From NCBI GenBank assembly GCA_037176885.1, contig JAWWNJ010000044.1, positions 1,054,001 through 1,118,000 of the forward strand: a stretch of DNA of 64,000 nt. Direction: 5' to 3'. Shown in pieces: positions 20,175-31,385 of this stretch. The notes beneath the pieces are model-generated. The model was given only the letters and a program-made list of their open reading frames with translations, made no database searches and had not been told where the DNA came from. Source of the DNA: Favolaschia claudopus. Its lineage: Eukaryota; Basidiomycota; Agaricomycetes; Agaricales; Mycenaceae. The number at the start of each line of letters is the position of its first letter. The first letter of the stretch is position 1. Both the position numbers and the translations under genes were made by a program.

Positions 20175-20844
20175 ATGTCGAAGAAAATAGTCTTCACTAA
20201 GGATGCCGTTCCGCCTCTACCGATTTTCTGTGCGACTCAGTCCGAGCTACGCCGAGATTCCAAATCTGATAGCAGCCTTTGAACTTTGAAGCGCAAGCTA
20301 CCATTGCAAATGGCACTGTATACTGCTCTGGTAACATAGGTTGCGCCCTGGAAAATGGTGACCTGGTTGTGGTCGAAGGCGTTCAGGCGCAGACAGTAAG
20401 TACATATCCAGCTTCATGTCCCATCTGGTGCTTGCTCCATGGCTGAGCAAACGATGAGCGACGCGCACTGGAGAATCTCTCTATCGTTCTCAAAGCAGCA
20501 GGGTCTGGCCTGGAGCACATCGTTAAGGTACAACCTTCTCGACGATGGGCCACAGCACTCAGTATTGATACGTTAGGCAAACATATACTTGACGAATATG
20601 GGTGACTTCCAGAAGATGAACGAAGTCTACGCCGAGGTAGAACCCCACAAACTTATGCGTTTAGGCTAAACTCCGCCAGTTCTTTGACAAGGACAACTTG
20701 CCCGCGCGCACCTGCGTAGCCGTTGTAGCCCTTCCTCTGGGAGCATGGTGCGTTGTTCTCGTCCAGTGTTCAGGATACATGCTGAGGCACAAGACAAGCT
20801 TCGAAGTGGAGTGCACAGCGGTGGTTCCAGAGAAGATGGCATGA
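20175..20844 (+). CDS. RidA/YjgF/UK114-family enamine/imine deaminase (Hmf1/Mmf1-like)
   Basis: Six short exons (20175-20229, 20292-20395, 20459-20527, 20577-20636, 20680-20747, 20799-20844) give 133 residues, the normal size of the family. Recognisable blocks are QATIANGTVYCSGNIG, QTRRALENLSIVLKAAGSG, KANIYLTNMGDFQKMNEVYA and the signature DNLPARTCVAVVALPLGACF ending in VECTAVVP. The arginine of PARTCV contacts the substrate carboxylate in RidA and the E of the last strand is also conserved. Family members hydrolyse reactive enamine/imine intermediates from amino-acid metabolism. No exon exceeds 104 bp, so a simple open-frame search misses this gene. I see no mitochondrial leader, so it looks cytosolic. 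Confidence 0.9.
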
Positions 20845-21156
20845 GATAAAATGTAACTGTTGCTACTAGGAGTCCAGAAGAAATCGGGCTTTTTTGTACA
20901 AGATAAGAGGCAAATGCGAGTCAAAGTCGACTAGTTTCGCGTAAGCAGGCGGATGATTCGAGGAAGGCGGCAATCGGCACATTTTGATAGTTGAGGATGT
21001 GGTTTGGGGTAAAGCGCGACTGGCACTAGCACTGGGGCGCGTCACAACACGCGCCTGTCACTGATTGTCACGGAAAATCCCTTTTGGGCTCCTACGCAAG
21101 CGACGATTCCGAGTCGGGAAGACTGGAGGCGTGCCCTGCCTCTCTCCACCACTATC

Positions 21157-24100
21157 ATGCCTGACTCCTCAAGGCGCTCAACCAATTCTCATTCCATGTC
21201 CAGATCCGTCCAGGGCTCCCAGTCTTTTTATCCTCCTGGCGGCGCTTCGCTCTCGAGCTCACGACCATTTCTTAACATGCTTAACCCTATGGCGAGGCAA
21301 TATCAGGGCTACACCCAAGCCAATCAGTCCCTTCCCGAGGAAGAGGACGAGTCTCGGAGTAGTGGTGATGAGGAGGCCAACGCGGAGGCAGGTCGTAGTC
21401 GGAACACTCTCTTTCAGAGCACTGCGCAGGACATTCCTTTGTCCAGATCCCGTACACATGCGCATCACGTCTCCTGGGATGCCCCTCCACCCGCCCTTCA
21501 CCCAAACATCCAGCAAGAGGATGCACTACATGAGCGACAGTCGTCAGACGACGAGGTACCCCAGAGCTTCATGATCGAGGCTGCTTCAAAGAAGTCCTCG
21601 AAGAAGGGGAAATCAAAGTCCAATTCGGACTCTGGCAGGGGGCGGTCCCAACCCTTACATTCCGTCGCTGGGAGGAAACTGCCCCCAGTTTTACCTACTC
21701 ACGCGACTCCACCACAACGACCGGGGCTGAGTCCAACGAATAGCAGAGATGCCAACCGCCCCGGGAGTCGAAATACCTCCAATGGGCATGATAGGTCTGC
21801 TAAACCAATGCGTGGACTCGACGCCTACGAGCGTGCTCTGTGGAAGTGGGTCAATGTATACAACCTGGATGCATTCCTCCAGGAAGTGTATTATTACTAC
21901 GAAGGAAAGGGCATATACAGCATTGCACTGTCCCGCGGCCTTAATCTTCTGTTGGTGACGTCTACCTCTCCGATCTCTCTGTCCAAGCGTAGTCCCTGAC
22001 GCCGCCCAGGACAGTCGGTTTTGTCATCGGCTTTTCAACATTCCTACTAGGATGTATCGACTACTCCCGGATACGGCACGGGCAATCTATGAAGCTGGCT
22101 GACGTGGTCGTTGGCCGCTGTGTATCGCAGTGAGTCTTAGTCTTCAAGGAATGTTGTGTCGATCAATTTGCGATGTTCATGCTGCGAAATAGTTTCTCCG
22201 GATTCACCCTGATTTTCTGGATCCTTTTCATGGCATTTTACGTGTGGCAGATTGTCGCGTTTGTTCTGAGCGTATTTCGTCTGGCCGACATGTACAACTT
22301 CTTCACACATTTGTTGAAGATTCCCGACGTGAGTTACCTTATCCTTTATCCTTCTGGAGCTGACAGTCTTCTTGCAGGCAGACATTCAAACTATTTCATG
22401 GCCCGAAATTGTTCGAAGAATCGGTGCCATTCGGGAAGACAATCCCCTCACTGCGCTATCAAGTAAAATACAGAAAGCGAACGACACTACGACTGCCAAG
22501 TTAGACGCTCATGATATTGCTAACCGGATTCTGCGGCAAGAAAATTACTTGATCGCATTGTTCAACAAGGACCTGCTGGATTTACGTGTGCCTCTACCCA
22601 ATATTCTCAAACGATTCATCGTGGAAGAAGAAGGGAAAGGAAAGATGTTGACTCGGGCTTTGGAGTGGAATCTACGGTTTTGCTTGATGGAATATCTATT
22701 TGATCAACATGGGAAGGTCAGGAAAGTATTCCTCAAGTCAAAGAATCGGCCGGTATTGATCGAAGGGTATGCACAACATCCGACCTACATGTCGCTAGAC
22801 TGATTGCCACGCTCTAGGTTAAGAAGGCGCTTTATATTCATGGGAATATTGAATGCCATATTTGCCCCTTTCATCGTTCTCTACTTGCTTATGTACTCCT
22901 TCTTTCGGTACTTCGAGGTCCGTGTCTTGGACTGTTATTCGTTGTTACATATCATTGACTCGATGGACCAGGAATATCACAAAGACCCCTCCACTATCGG
23001 GGGCCGACGTTACACGTCCTACGCTCAGTGGAAGTTCCGCGAATTCAACGAACTGCCGCATCTTTTTGCTCGACGACTAGACGAGAGCCACCCATTCGCG
23101 AACATGTACATTGGTCAATTTCCGAACGAAAATCTTACATTGATCATGCGGTTTGTTTCTAGTTCGTTCCTGCTTTGCGTCTGCTAACATTGTATCTAGT
23201 TTCGTGGCTTTCGTATCGGGCTCGTTCGCTGCTGTTTTATTCTTGGCAACAGTGCTAGATCCCGACATTTTCGTCCATTTTGAGATTACTCCCCATCGCA
23301 CGGTCCTATTTTATCTCGGAGTCTTTGGTTCCGTGCTAGCGGTAGCCAGAGGTATGATACCAGAGGAAAATCGTGTCTTTGATCCCGAGTTGTTGATGAC
23401 TGAGGTTATCACGTTCACGCACTATATGCCCGAGGATTGGAAGGGTCAGTTGCACAGCAAGAGGGTACATATCTCGTATGATTCATCATGTACTTGCGCT
23501 CACTGCTGATGGATCAGGTTCACACGGAATTCGGACAAATCTTCGCCATGAAGATCATGGTCTTCGTGGAGGAGTTGCTGTCCGTCGTTCTGACGCCATT
23601 CGTCCTGTGGTTTTCCCTACCCGATTGTGCCCCTGCCATCATCGATTTCTTCCGTGAATTCACGGTTCATGTCGATGGGCGGGGTTACGTCTGTAGCTTT
23701 GCAGAGTTCAACTTTGAGCGGCACGGGAATGTCAAGGTTTGTAGTCGGTTTTCCCGCTTCAGCTATCTGTCTGAAGTACTTTCATAGTTTGGGGCCCCAG
23801 CCCAGGTAGATGACAAGCGGATGATGTCGAATGAGGGTAAGATGGAAAAAAGCTTCCTCAATTTCAAGGTAAACGACCTTCACACCCATTTCTCCCCCCA
23901 TACTGACTGTCCCCAGGCAGCGAACCCGGATTGGAATCCAACAGATCCTTCCGGATCGTTGTATCTGAGTCGCATGGCTGATCTTAGCGCATCACATCAC
24001 CCGAACTCAATATTGCGGCGCCGTCAAGCCACGGTAACCGCACAGGAACTTGCTCAATCCTTGCGTCATCCTGAACATCTAGCTGACCGTGCGCACGAGT

Positions 24101-24513
24101 ACGACCGTGCCCTTAAACAAAGTCAGCACGCTGCCACGCGTCGGCGTGGCCTTGGGGGTAGTGTGCTGGGAATGTCAGCTATCGCTGGGCCTTCCGCTTC
24201 TTCTGTATTCGGTGGCCTGTCGACTGCACAGACTGCTGTCTTGGGAGATTCTCAAGGGAGCGTACAAGTGCCTCGCACACCTGTGGCTGGACCTGCGCCT
24301 CAAGGGCACGGAGACAATATCATGGAGGAAGATAGATCACCCGATGGTGGAGTTGGCAGCGGACTTGGGGAATCGTACGTGGATCCTAAGCAGGCGCAGA
24401 CGCGGCTGGATGTGGAGGCGGAGGATGAAGATGGTATGGAGGATGGGGGTGTGTTGGGACTGTTGGCCCAGATTTATGGACGGACGGAAGGTCCTTCAAG
24501 AGTCATGAAGTGA
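21157..24513 (+). CDS. ATG9: autophagy protein Atg9 (transmembrane lipid scramblase)
   Basis: Ten exons (21157-21950, 22010-22129, 22193-22328, 22378-22766, 22818-22917, 22972-23150, 23200-23464, 23518-23736, 23788-23868, 23917-24513) give 959 residues. The first 225 or so are a disordered Ser/Pro-rich tail, then the conserved core begins at [20 protein letters not shown]. Core membrane and cytosolic blocks include [57 protein letters not shown] and [18 protein letters not shown]. Atg9 vesicles seed the phagophore and the protein scrambles phospholipids. The C-terminal tail from about residue 760 is variable and acidic. The 312 bp before the start (20845-21156) hold no other gene that I can see. 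Confidence 0.96.
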
Positions 24514-24692
24514 CGATCTACCATGAACGCTACCTTTTAGACGACACTGTAATTACTAATCGCAATACATCCCAACTGCGCTCTCAGAACCAGTGCGAGC
24601 GCGATGTAGTTGAGTCGATGGCCAACGCCTCTCAACAGTCATATCTTAAACTATGCCGCTGGGTCTCCGCCGAACATCGAATGAATTGTTAG

Positions 24693-25191
24693 GAATTGGT
24701 TCGACCGCCTTGGAACGCAGATATTGGAGCAGTGGAAGCAACGGGCCCGGGCGGACCGACCAAGTGTGTCGTGAATTGCATCTCGATCCCGCCTACACAG
24801 TCACTTGGTGTCGAACAATCGGATAATCATGGAAATTGGTGACGGTATGACTCTGCACCACCAGCAGTGAAAGAAGCAAAGGCGAAAGAGATTGTTCTGT
24901 TGGGGACTGCTGGACCTACAGGTGCATATGGTGGGTGAACTCCTTTACTCGACGTCTGAATGCCGTCTAAACCATCAACTCAGTGAGCCATTCTGGGATC
25001 CAGCTGAAGGCTATCTCGAGCGCCCGCCGCCAAGTTATCAGGCCCCAGGGTCAATAGGCCGGAAAGACTGTCGGCCTATTCCGGGTGGCTTGACTCGGAG
25101 TGGTTGGATGGACTATCGATATGCATTTGATCTTCACAGGAAGGGTCGGGTTTCGGGCAACAAAGTGGTAATGCGCCCACAGGAAACCTAA
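24693..25191 (+). CDS. short unrecognised protein, 5' end not resolved
   Basis: Three exons can be joined in one frame: about 24693-24807 (ending TKCVVNCISIPPTQSL), 24865-24934 (AVKEAKAKEIVLLGTAGPTG) and 24984-25191 (EPFWDPAEGYLERPPPSYQ to VMRPQET, stop). Both introns (24808-24864 and 24935-24983) have GT and AG ends and ordinary lengths. Removing the first also removes an in-frame TGA, which supports the model. The first coding exon is unclear; the segment after TTAG at about 24692 needs an upstream ATG exon that may lie near 24619-24660. I recognise no domain. The C-terminus (SGWMDYRYAFDLHRKGRVSG) is compact and polar. It lies between ATG9 and CTF18 on the same strand. Confidence 0.45.
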
Positions 25192-25358
25192 TCACCCGAA
25201 CTGCCTAGTATACATAGGTCGGGCGAGTGAGGAAAGTATAGAATTATGTCAGCAAACATGATCATGTTTGTCGCGTTCGGTCACACGTCATGTCACGCGT
25301 TCTCTCATCACACACTGGCACTCCGTCCACCCTCGTCCACCGTGTCGCGTCTGGCGAC

Positions 25359-28300
25359 ATGTCTTTATTCGCTCCAACCGGACTCTTGGGTCCGTCTTCC
25401 ACACTAGAAAAGAACACACAGTATCAACCCCCCCATCCTTCACTCTCAATGGCCTACTGGGCCCAGTCGCATCCACCTCTGCTTTGGCCGCTTCTTCCTC
25501 CGAATCTGGTGCTGCTGGCGTGTTACTTGCCGCAACAACTGCTGACCTCGTAATTTAAGGCCCTAGCAAGGTGTTCACACTTACCGGACTTCTGTCGTCT
25601 GGTATGGTCTACCTCAAACCTGCTACACACCTCTCACCAGTTCATAGATGTCAATGGGACGAAATCTGCCCCTAATGAGCCGCCCTGTGACACTACAAGC
25701 ATGTTTTCTGCGTAAAATGACAATTCGGCTTTCTTACTAGTCACGGCAGACGACGACGACGACGAACCGCCAACAGTCGCACAAGCACTGGGGATTCCGC
25801 CTCCAGTCTCTGAATATGTCTCTCCTTTCACCGTCAGAGCGACCACTTTCGACGGCAAAACGATACATCTCCGAAAGAAGCCACCGAGACGCAATGTATG
25901 TGAGAACCGGTTCCAAGTCGCGCCCTCAATGAACGATTGAACAGAGATTACTCCTGGGTTCTTTTACCGAACGAATGGGAAATTTACTGGACGTTCCTAT
26001 TCATCGACTACTGGAGGGGCTCTCCGCTGATACTGCCGCAAAACTCCAAGCGTCGTGCGTTGGCTTCATCTACATGGGGTCAACGTTGATCACAACTTCC
26101 AGTGATGTACAGGCAGCGACTAATCCAGAAGCAGAAACAATAACAGAAGACACACTTTGGGTCGACCGCTACCGTCCCCGCCAGTTTGCGGACTTGATGG
26201 GAAACGAACGCGTAGCCCGAGAGACCATGGCGTGGGTAAAGCAGTGGGATTGGTGCGTCTTTGGGAAGACGAAAGCTGGAAAAAAGCGTCCAAGAGAAGG
26301 TGACGAGGCTTTCGATGCCATGGACGAATATCGTCGACCAAGAGAGAAGGTGGCTTTATCGTTTTTTTGCCTTCGATATACTGACTCCATGCTAAGCTGT
26401 TACTTGTCTCTGGTCCTCCTGGGTTGGGGAAAACGACGCTGGCTCACGTTGTGGCACGCCAGGCTGGGTACGAGGTCATGGAAATCAATGCCAGCGACGC
26501 TCGCTCTGGTTCTGTCATCGACGACCGGATACGACCTGCACTGGAGTCGGGATGCGCGGTGGGGAGCACCAAACCAGTCCTTCTGGTGATAGATGAGATT
26601 GACGGTGCTACCGGGGCTGGCGAAAGTGTACGCCGACCTCAACTTCCGTCTATACACCTTGGTGACCTGTTTTGCAGTCGAATACCTTCATCCACAAACT
26701 GATTCAGCTTACTTCTGACAAGCAAAGGAAGAAAAGTTCGTTTGTTTCTCATACTTGAACAGGTTGGATTCATCATTTCATTCCGCAGACCGCAAAGGTC
26801 ACGACAATAATGGGAAACGACCTATCTTACGGCCGATTATTTGCATCTGTAATGACCAAAATGCCGCTTCACTTGCCAAGCTACGAGCAGTCGCTCTACA
26901 GGTTCGCTTTGTCAGACCAGCTGATGTGCACACCGTGAAACGGTTGCGCGAGGTCTGCGAAATCGAGGGGTTGAAAGCCGATGGTCGAGCTCTCACTACA
27001 CTAGTGGGCATTGCTCGAGGCGATCTTCGGGGATGTCTCAATACCTTGCAGGTGATGCAGCTTGTCCTTCTTTCGAGCTTGAGAAGTGTCAACTAAACAA
27101 ACTCCAGTTCATCAAGTCTCGAAATCGTGAGGTGACCGAAGCCGTCATCCGGAATGCGACTGTGGGCATGAAAGAGGCAGACACTTCCCTCCTCTCGGTT
27201 GTGAACAGTATTTTCTCGCCGCTGACGCGGAAGCGGGTAAAGGAGCTTGGCCTCACCGAAGCAGATGAATCCAAGTTTGTTGGGCGCATTAGCCGAGAGA
27301 TAGATGGGTGTGGTCGGGAGAATAGCGTCGCAGTCGGTGGGTAAATCATCGTCGCATTTACAAAATGCTGACAGACACCTAGCGTGTTTCGCTCATTATG
27401 CGACTGTTCATCAGCATGATGCGAATTTCTCTCGATACGAAAAGGCGAACGAGTGGCTGGTGACGTTTGATTTACTTTCAGCGGCCATGTATTCAGATGG
27501 CGACTTTGCGCTCAGCCAATACATCGCCTACACTCTGGTTCCTTTCTACCCTCTGTTCAATCAACGTGGAGGGCAGCGTATAGAACGAAGCCAGGCTGAC
27601 TGGGAGGTAAGCTCAATGCTGGGAATTATATTGAACTTGAATGACGAGACTCGTTCCTCTAGGCTGCCGTACAAACGCGAGCGAATGAAGAGATATACAA
27701 ATCACTTTCCCGGTGTTTGCAGACAGCTAGCACACGGCATGGCGGCGACTACCGCCATCTTGTCGGCACGCCGGTCATGCAACTCGAGTTCGCGCCTTGC
27801 CTCAACCGAATTATATCCCCGCCGCTTCGACCCGTATGTGCCGACCACGCGGTGCCTCTTCATGATTATTAACATCCCGCAGGTGAACAGCCAAGTAATT
27901 AAGCCCGAAGAGCGTGCCGTGTTGGCGCGTTTGGTTGACATAATGGCTACTTTGGAACTTCAGTTCTACCAGGAAAGAGCTGAAGACGGACAACTCACCT
28001 ACCGCTTAGACCCGTAAGTTCATGATATTTGTCATTCCTTTGTTTTATCGAGTATCTCCAGCCCTATTGACGTCTTTGTGACCTACGATGGGAAGCGGGC
28101 GGCTGACATCGCAGTATCGAGATATGCTGTTCGTCACCTTGTTGCGGGAGAGGTCGGATCTTCGTTTTGCGCCTACATTCTCATGCTGAGTCCCAACAGA
28201 TCGAAGCGCAAATGATATCTCGCAAGGTGGACATCATTGAAAAGGGGAAGCGAGGCAAGCACAACTTCTTCGACAAATCATCGCCGTGTGTTCGATCCCA

Positions 28301-28682
28301 CTCTGCTCCGAGCTGATGTTCACGTATAATTCATGCAGCGCTAAAAAGCCTGGCGATGGTGATTCGTTGAGCTCGCCCACGAGAGCACCGGACGGTGCTG
28401 ATACACCGAATAAGCGTGCACGGGTAGAGCCCAAACCTGTTGACATTGCAGACAAGGTAAACAGCAAAGTTGTTTAGAAAGCAGAGCGCGTCATCTCACA
28501 TATATACACTCTTCTAGCCACCGACGGACTTCTTTGGCCGCCTAATTACGGCGCCATCTCTGAGCACGACCAAGGCTGCGGAGAGGAAGAATGTGGAGAA
28601 GAAATATCGAGTAACTTATAAATTTAAGGAAGGCAACTCTGCCGCCGTACGAAAGCCCATCAAGATGAAGGCATTCATGTAG
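25359..28682 (+). CDS. CTF18: Ctf18, large subunit of the alternative replication factor C clamp loader
   Basis: From 25741 the exons are clear: 25741-25895, 25945-26349, 26397-26627, 26678-26735, 26789-27051, 27108-27336, 27383-27606, 27663-27833, 27883-28013, 28062-28152, 28200-28285, 28339-28456, 28518-28682. Signatures are the RFC box LWVDRYRPRQFADLMGNERV, Walker A VSGPPGLGKTTLAHV, Walker B VLLVIDEIDGATG and sensor 1 ICICNDQNAASL. The C-terminal tail PPTDFFGRLI then YRVTYKFKEGNSAAVRKPIK is the Ctf18 peptide that binds Ctf8 and Dcc1, separating it from Rfc1. The protein loads PCNA at forks for sister-chromatid cohesion. The 5' part is uncertain. An ATG at 25359 (MSLFAPTGLLGPSS) opens a frame that meets a run of seven C at about 25429-25436, and continuity there needs a frameshift or unidentified introns. 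An exon near 25643-25686 (DVNGTKSAPNEPP) joins the core well. Confidence 0.9.
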
Positions 28683-28859
28683 CATTATCGCTGTATTATT
28701 GTATCTGTGCATTGATCCAGTATTGACCTGGTGGGACAAAAGTGAGAGGGAATTGAATTTTTCGGCCCAATTTGGTAATTGATGGCATCATACCTTTTTC
28801 CCAGGGACAAACGCGACCAGTCACGCCAGTCACACACCTCCTATTCACCATTTACCACC

Positions 28860-31223
28860 ATGTTGCGCCGTTCTGCTCGACGTCAAGCGAAAGACGACGC
28901 CGCTGAAGTAACTGCCTCAGAACACCCAGCTAAGGCTCCCCCAAAGAAGAAGCTCAAGAAAGAGCAAGCCGAACCCGCCCAACCCAGGTGAGCTTTCTAA
29001 CTCTGCTTCTAGCGGTGCGCGTCGGATACTCACGCAGTCGACGTCGCAGAGAACCTAAACCCAAGATTCAGAGAAAGAAGGGAAAACTCAGGTTCATAAC
29101 TGAAGTTCCCCTCGATGTTCTCCTTGAGCTTTTTGGGTACCTACTCCCCCTCGATATCCTGAACCTCTCCCGCGCTTCCAAGGCGTTACGCAACATACTT
29201 CTCAGCAAATCTTCCCTGTTTGTATGGAAGCAAACCTTCTTGAATGTGTCTTCGCCCACACCACCCCCCTGTCCTGTTGACTTAAACCTGGCCCAATATA
29301 CGAATTTGCTATGGGGCAAACATTGCTTCGTAAATTCAAGGTGGCAATTACTTCAATATCTGACTAATATGTTCCAAGGTCTGCGGCTCCGCTCCGTCCT
29401 TCACTATGTGGCCGTGCCGTTTTCGCACATGCAAAAATTGTGTTAAGGAGCCGACGTGCGTGAGTCTTTTGTCTTTAGGAATCTGCCTGATGAGTTCAAC
29501 AGATTCGTCTCAGTTCATCCCGGCTCCGGTGGCACAGACCAGTCAAGAAAATACGATAAGGTCTTCAGGTTATGTCCCAGCTTCTACCATTGCCCTGAAC
29601 GCTACAGTGAGTCCCCAAACGCATTTATTCCCTCCTCCCCGTAGCCAAACTCTTCCGCAGATGGTCAGTACGTATATCTCAAGACTGATTTAGAGGCCGC
29701 GCAGTTGGCACTCAGTAAAGTGGAGGCGACCGGTTCTGAGAAGGCCGTGGAAGATTTCATTTCACAGTGCCAGGCAAAAGTAAAGGTCAAAGAGCAGGTT
29801 AGTTGATATCTCAATGTAATAGCGAAGGCTTGACGGTTGTAGATTTCTTCACCGTGTGAATGGTGGAAGCACAATTTAAAAAGTGCTCGTCGGAATGAGC
29901 TCAGGAACATACGGACGGACCGGAAGGACGAGTTCGTTTTTTGCACGGCTTCGTTTTCTAGCCTATTAATCTCACTTCTTTATCAGAATCTTGGAAAAGA
30001 TGGAAAGTTTGGGTTGGACCAAAGAGCTGTCTGATTGGAGCACGAAACGGTCTTTCATGGCTCTGCCTGCCCTCAGGCAAAGCAAGGAGTTGAACGAACG
30101 TGTCTGGGCGAATATCGAGCCCGATCTCGTTGCATTCCTCACTGCGGCCAGAAGTCAGCGCCTAGAACGTGAACGGAGTGCTGTTCTCAATCGCCGCATC
30201 AATATAATGTTTGCAGTCGCGCAAACGTACTTGGATGGTATACCGATATCCGAGCGGCCATCCAACTCTGACGTCTGTACGCTGCCGGAATATCGAGCCA
30301 TCTTGGAGCGCCCTTCCGAAGAGGACGTCACTGAAGACGATTTCAACGACGTCCTGCTCGATTTATCTGAGCACGTGCAAGAATGGCATAATTCGAAGAT
30401 AAACCTTCTCCTTGAATTGCTTCCTTCTACCGGTAGCTCGAAGAAAAAAGGCAAGACACCAGACGTACAACTCCTGGATCTGTGCACAACATTCTTCCGC
30501 TGCCATTCGTGTCGCGAGCCTATCTCTTATCCAAGAATTCTCACTCACGCTTGCCTCAACAAACACCGCAAATCCAGTGCGACCGACGATGAGCAGGAGG
30601 AAGATAGAGACCTTCTCTCGGGTATATTCGCTGACGCGCCCTGGATGCAGGGCTGCGAAGGGGTTGCATTCGATACGGAGGCATCGAATATAACGGCAAA
30701 CCTTGTCAAGCTATGCGGTCAGGACCCAAAAATCTGCACCACAGCTGCAATGGACGAACTTGACCCACGATTCGAATGCCTACAATGTCGAGATACCACC
30801 GCCGGGAGGCTTGTCATGACATGGAGATCAGCAGTACGTTTTCATCCAAGCTCAAATATCGCAGTGCTAATTTTGATCTGGGGCACAGCTTCTTCACCAA
30901 CTGGAGGACCATTACGGCGAATCTCTGAAGCCTAAGTCTTACAGGCTTCTCGAATCAGATGAAGTCATCATTGCGAAAGAGCGGGAAGCCAAGAGCAAGA
31001 AGCGTCCCCCACCTAATTTACTCTGCCCCAAATGCAATCGCCCGACACCTCGCACACAGACGCAAATGCAAGAACATCTCCAGTGGACGTGCGTATACGA
31101 ATTGACTGAGCGACTGGCGCAAGTACTAACTCATACTGCAGCCATAAAGGTCAAGATTTGGAGCCTGTTCCATACCTCGATATCACTATTCGTCAGCCAC
31201 CGGGTCCGGTGAGAATCAAATGA
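28860..31223 (+). CDS. F-box protein with cysteine-rich/zinc-finger C-terminus (copy 1)
   Basis: Exons 28860-28987, 29038-29329, 29379-29455, 29503-29606, 29661-29797, 29843-29931, 29987-30833, 30889-31088 and 31142-31223 give 651 residues. A basic Lys-rich N-terminus precedes an F-box (ITEVPLDVLLELFGYLLPLD, about residues 58-100), which would contact Skp1 in an SCF ubiquitin ligase. A CxxC-rich piece (VCGSAPSF, RTCKNCVKEPTF) follows. Further on are FFRCHSCREPISYPRILTHA and a C2H2-like unit LCPKCNRPTP with HLQWTH near the end. A second gene in this window (47055-49514) has the same order of blocks and is clearly related. The substrate is unknown. CTF18 ends only 177 bp upstream on the same strand. 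Confidence 0.8.
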
Positions 31224-31385
31224 AGCGAAGCACAGTCCTTGTAATTAAGTACTTATATGAGGAGCTATCTTATATATCCAGATTCCGTGTTGCCTATGCT
31301 GTGCCTCTTCACGTTGTGCAGTCGTTGTAAATCATCAACCGCGTCATGTTCTTCGCTCCATCATGTGCCATTCCCTCTGGGCGTA

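Noticed and set aside
24510..24692. Open frame overlapping the ATG9 stop ([10 protein letters not shown]...)
   Set aside because: It overlaps the end of ATG9 and has no clear link to the exons downstream; it may include the missing first exon of the next gene but I cannot support that.
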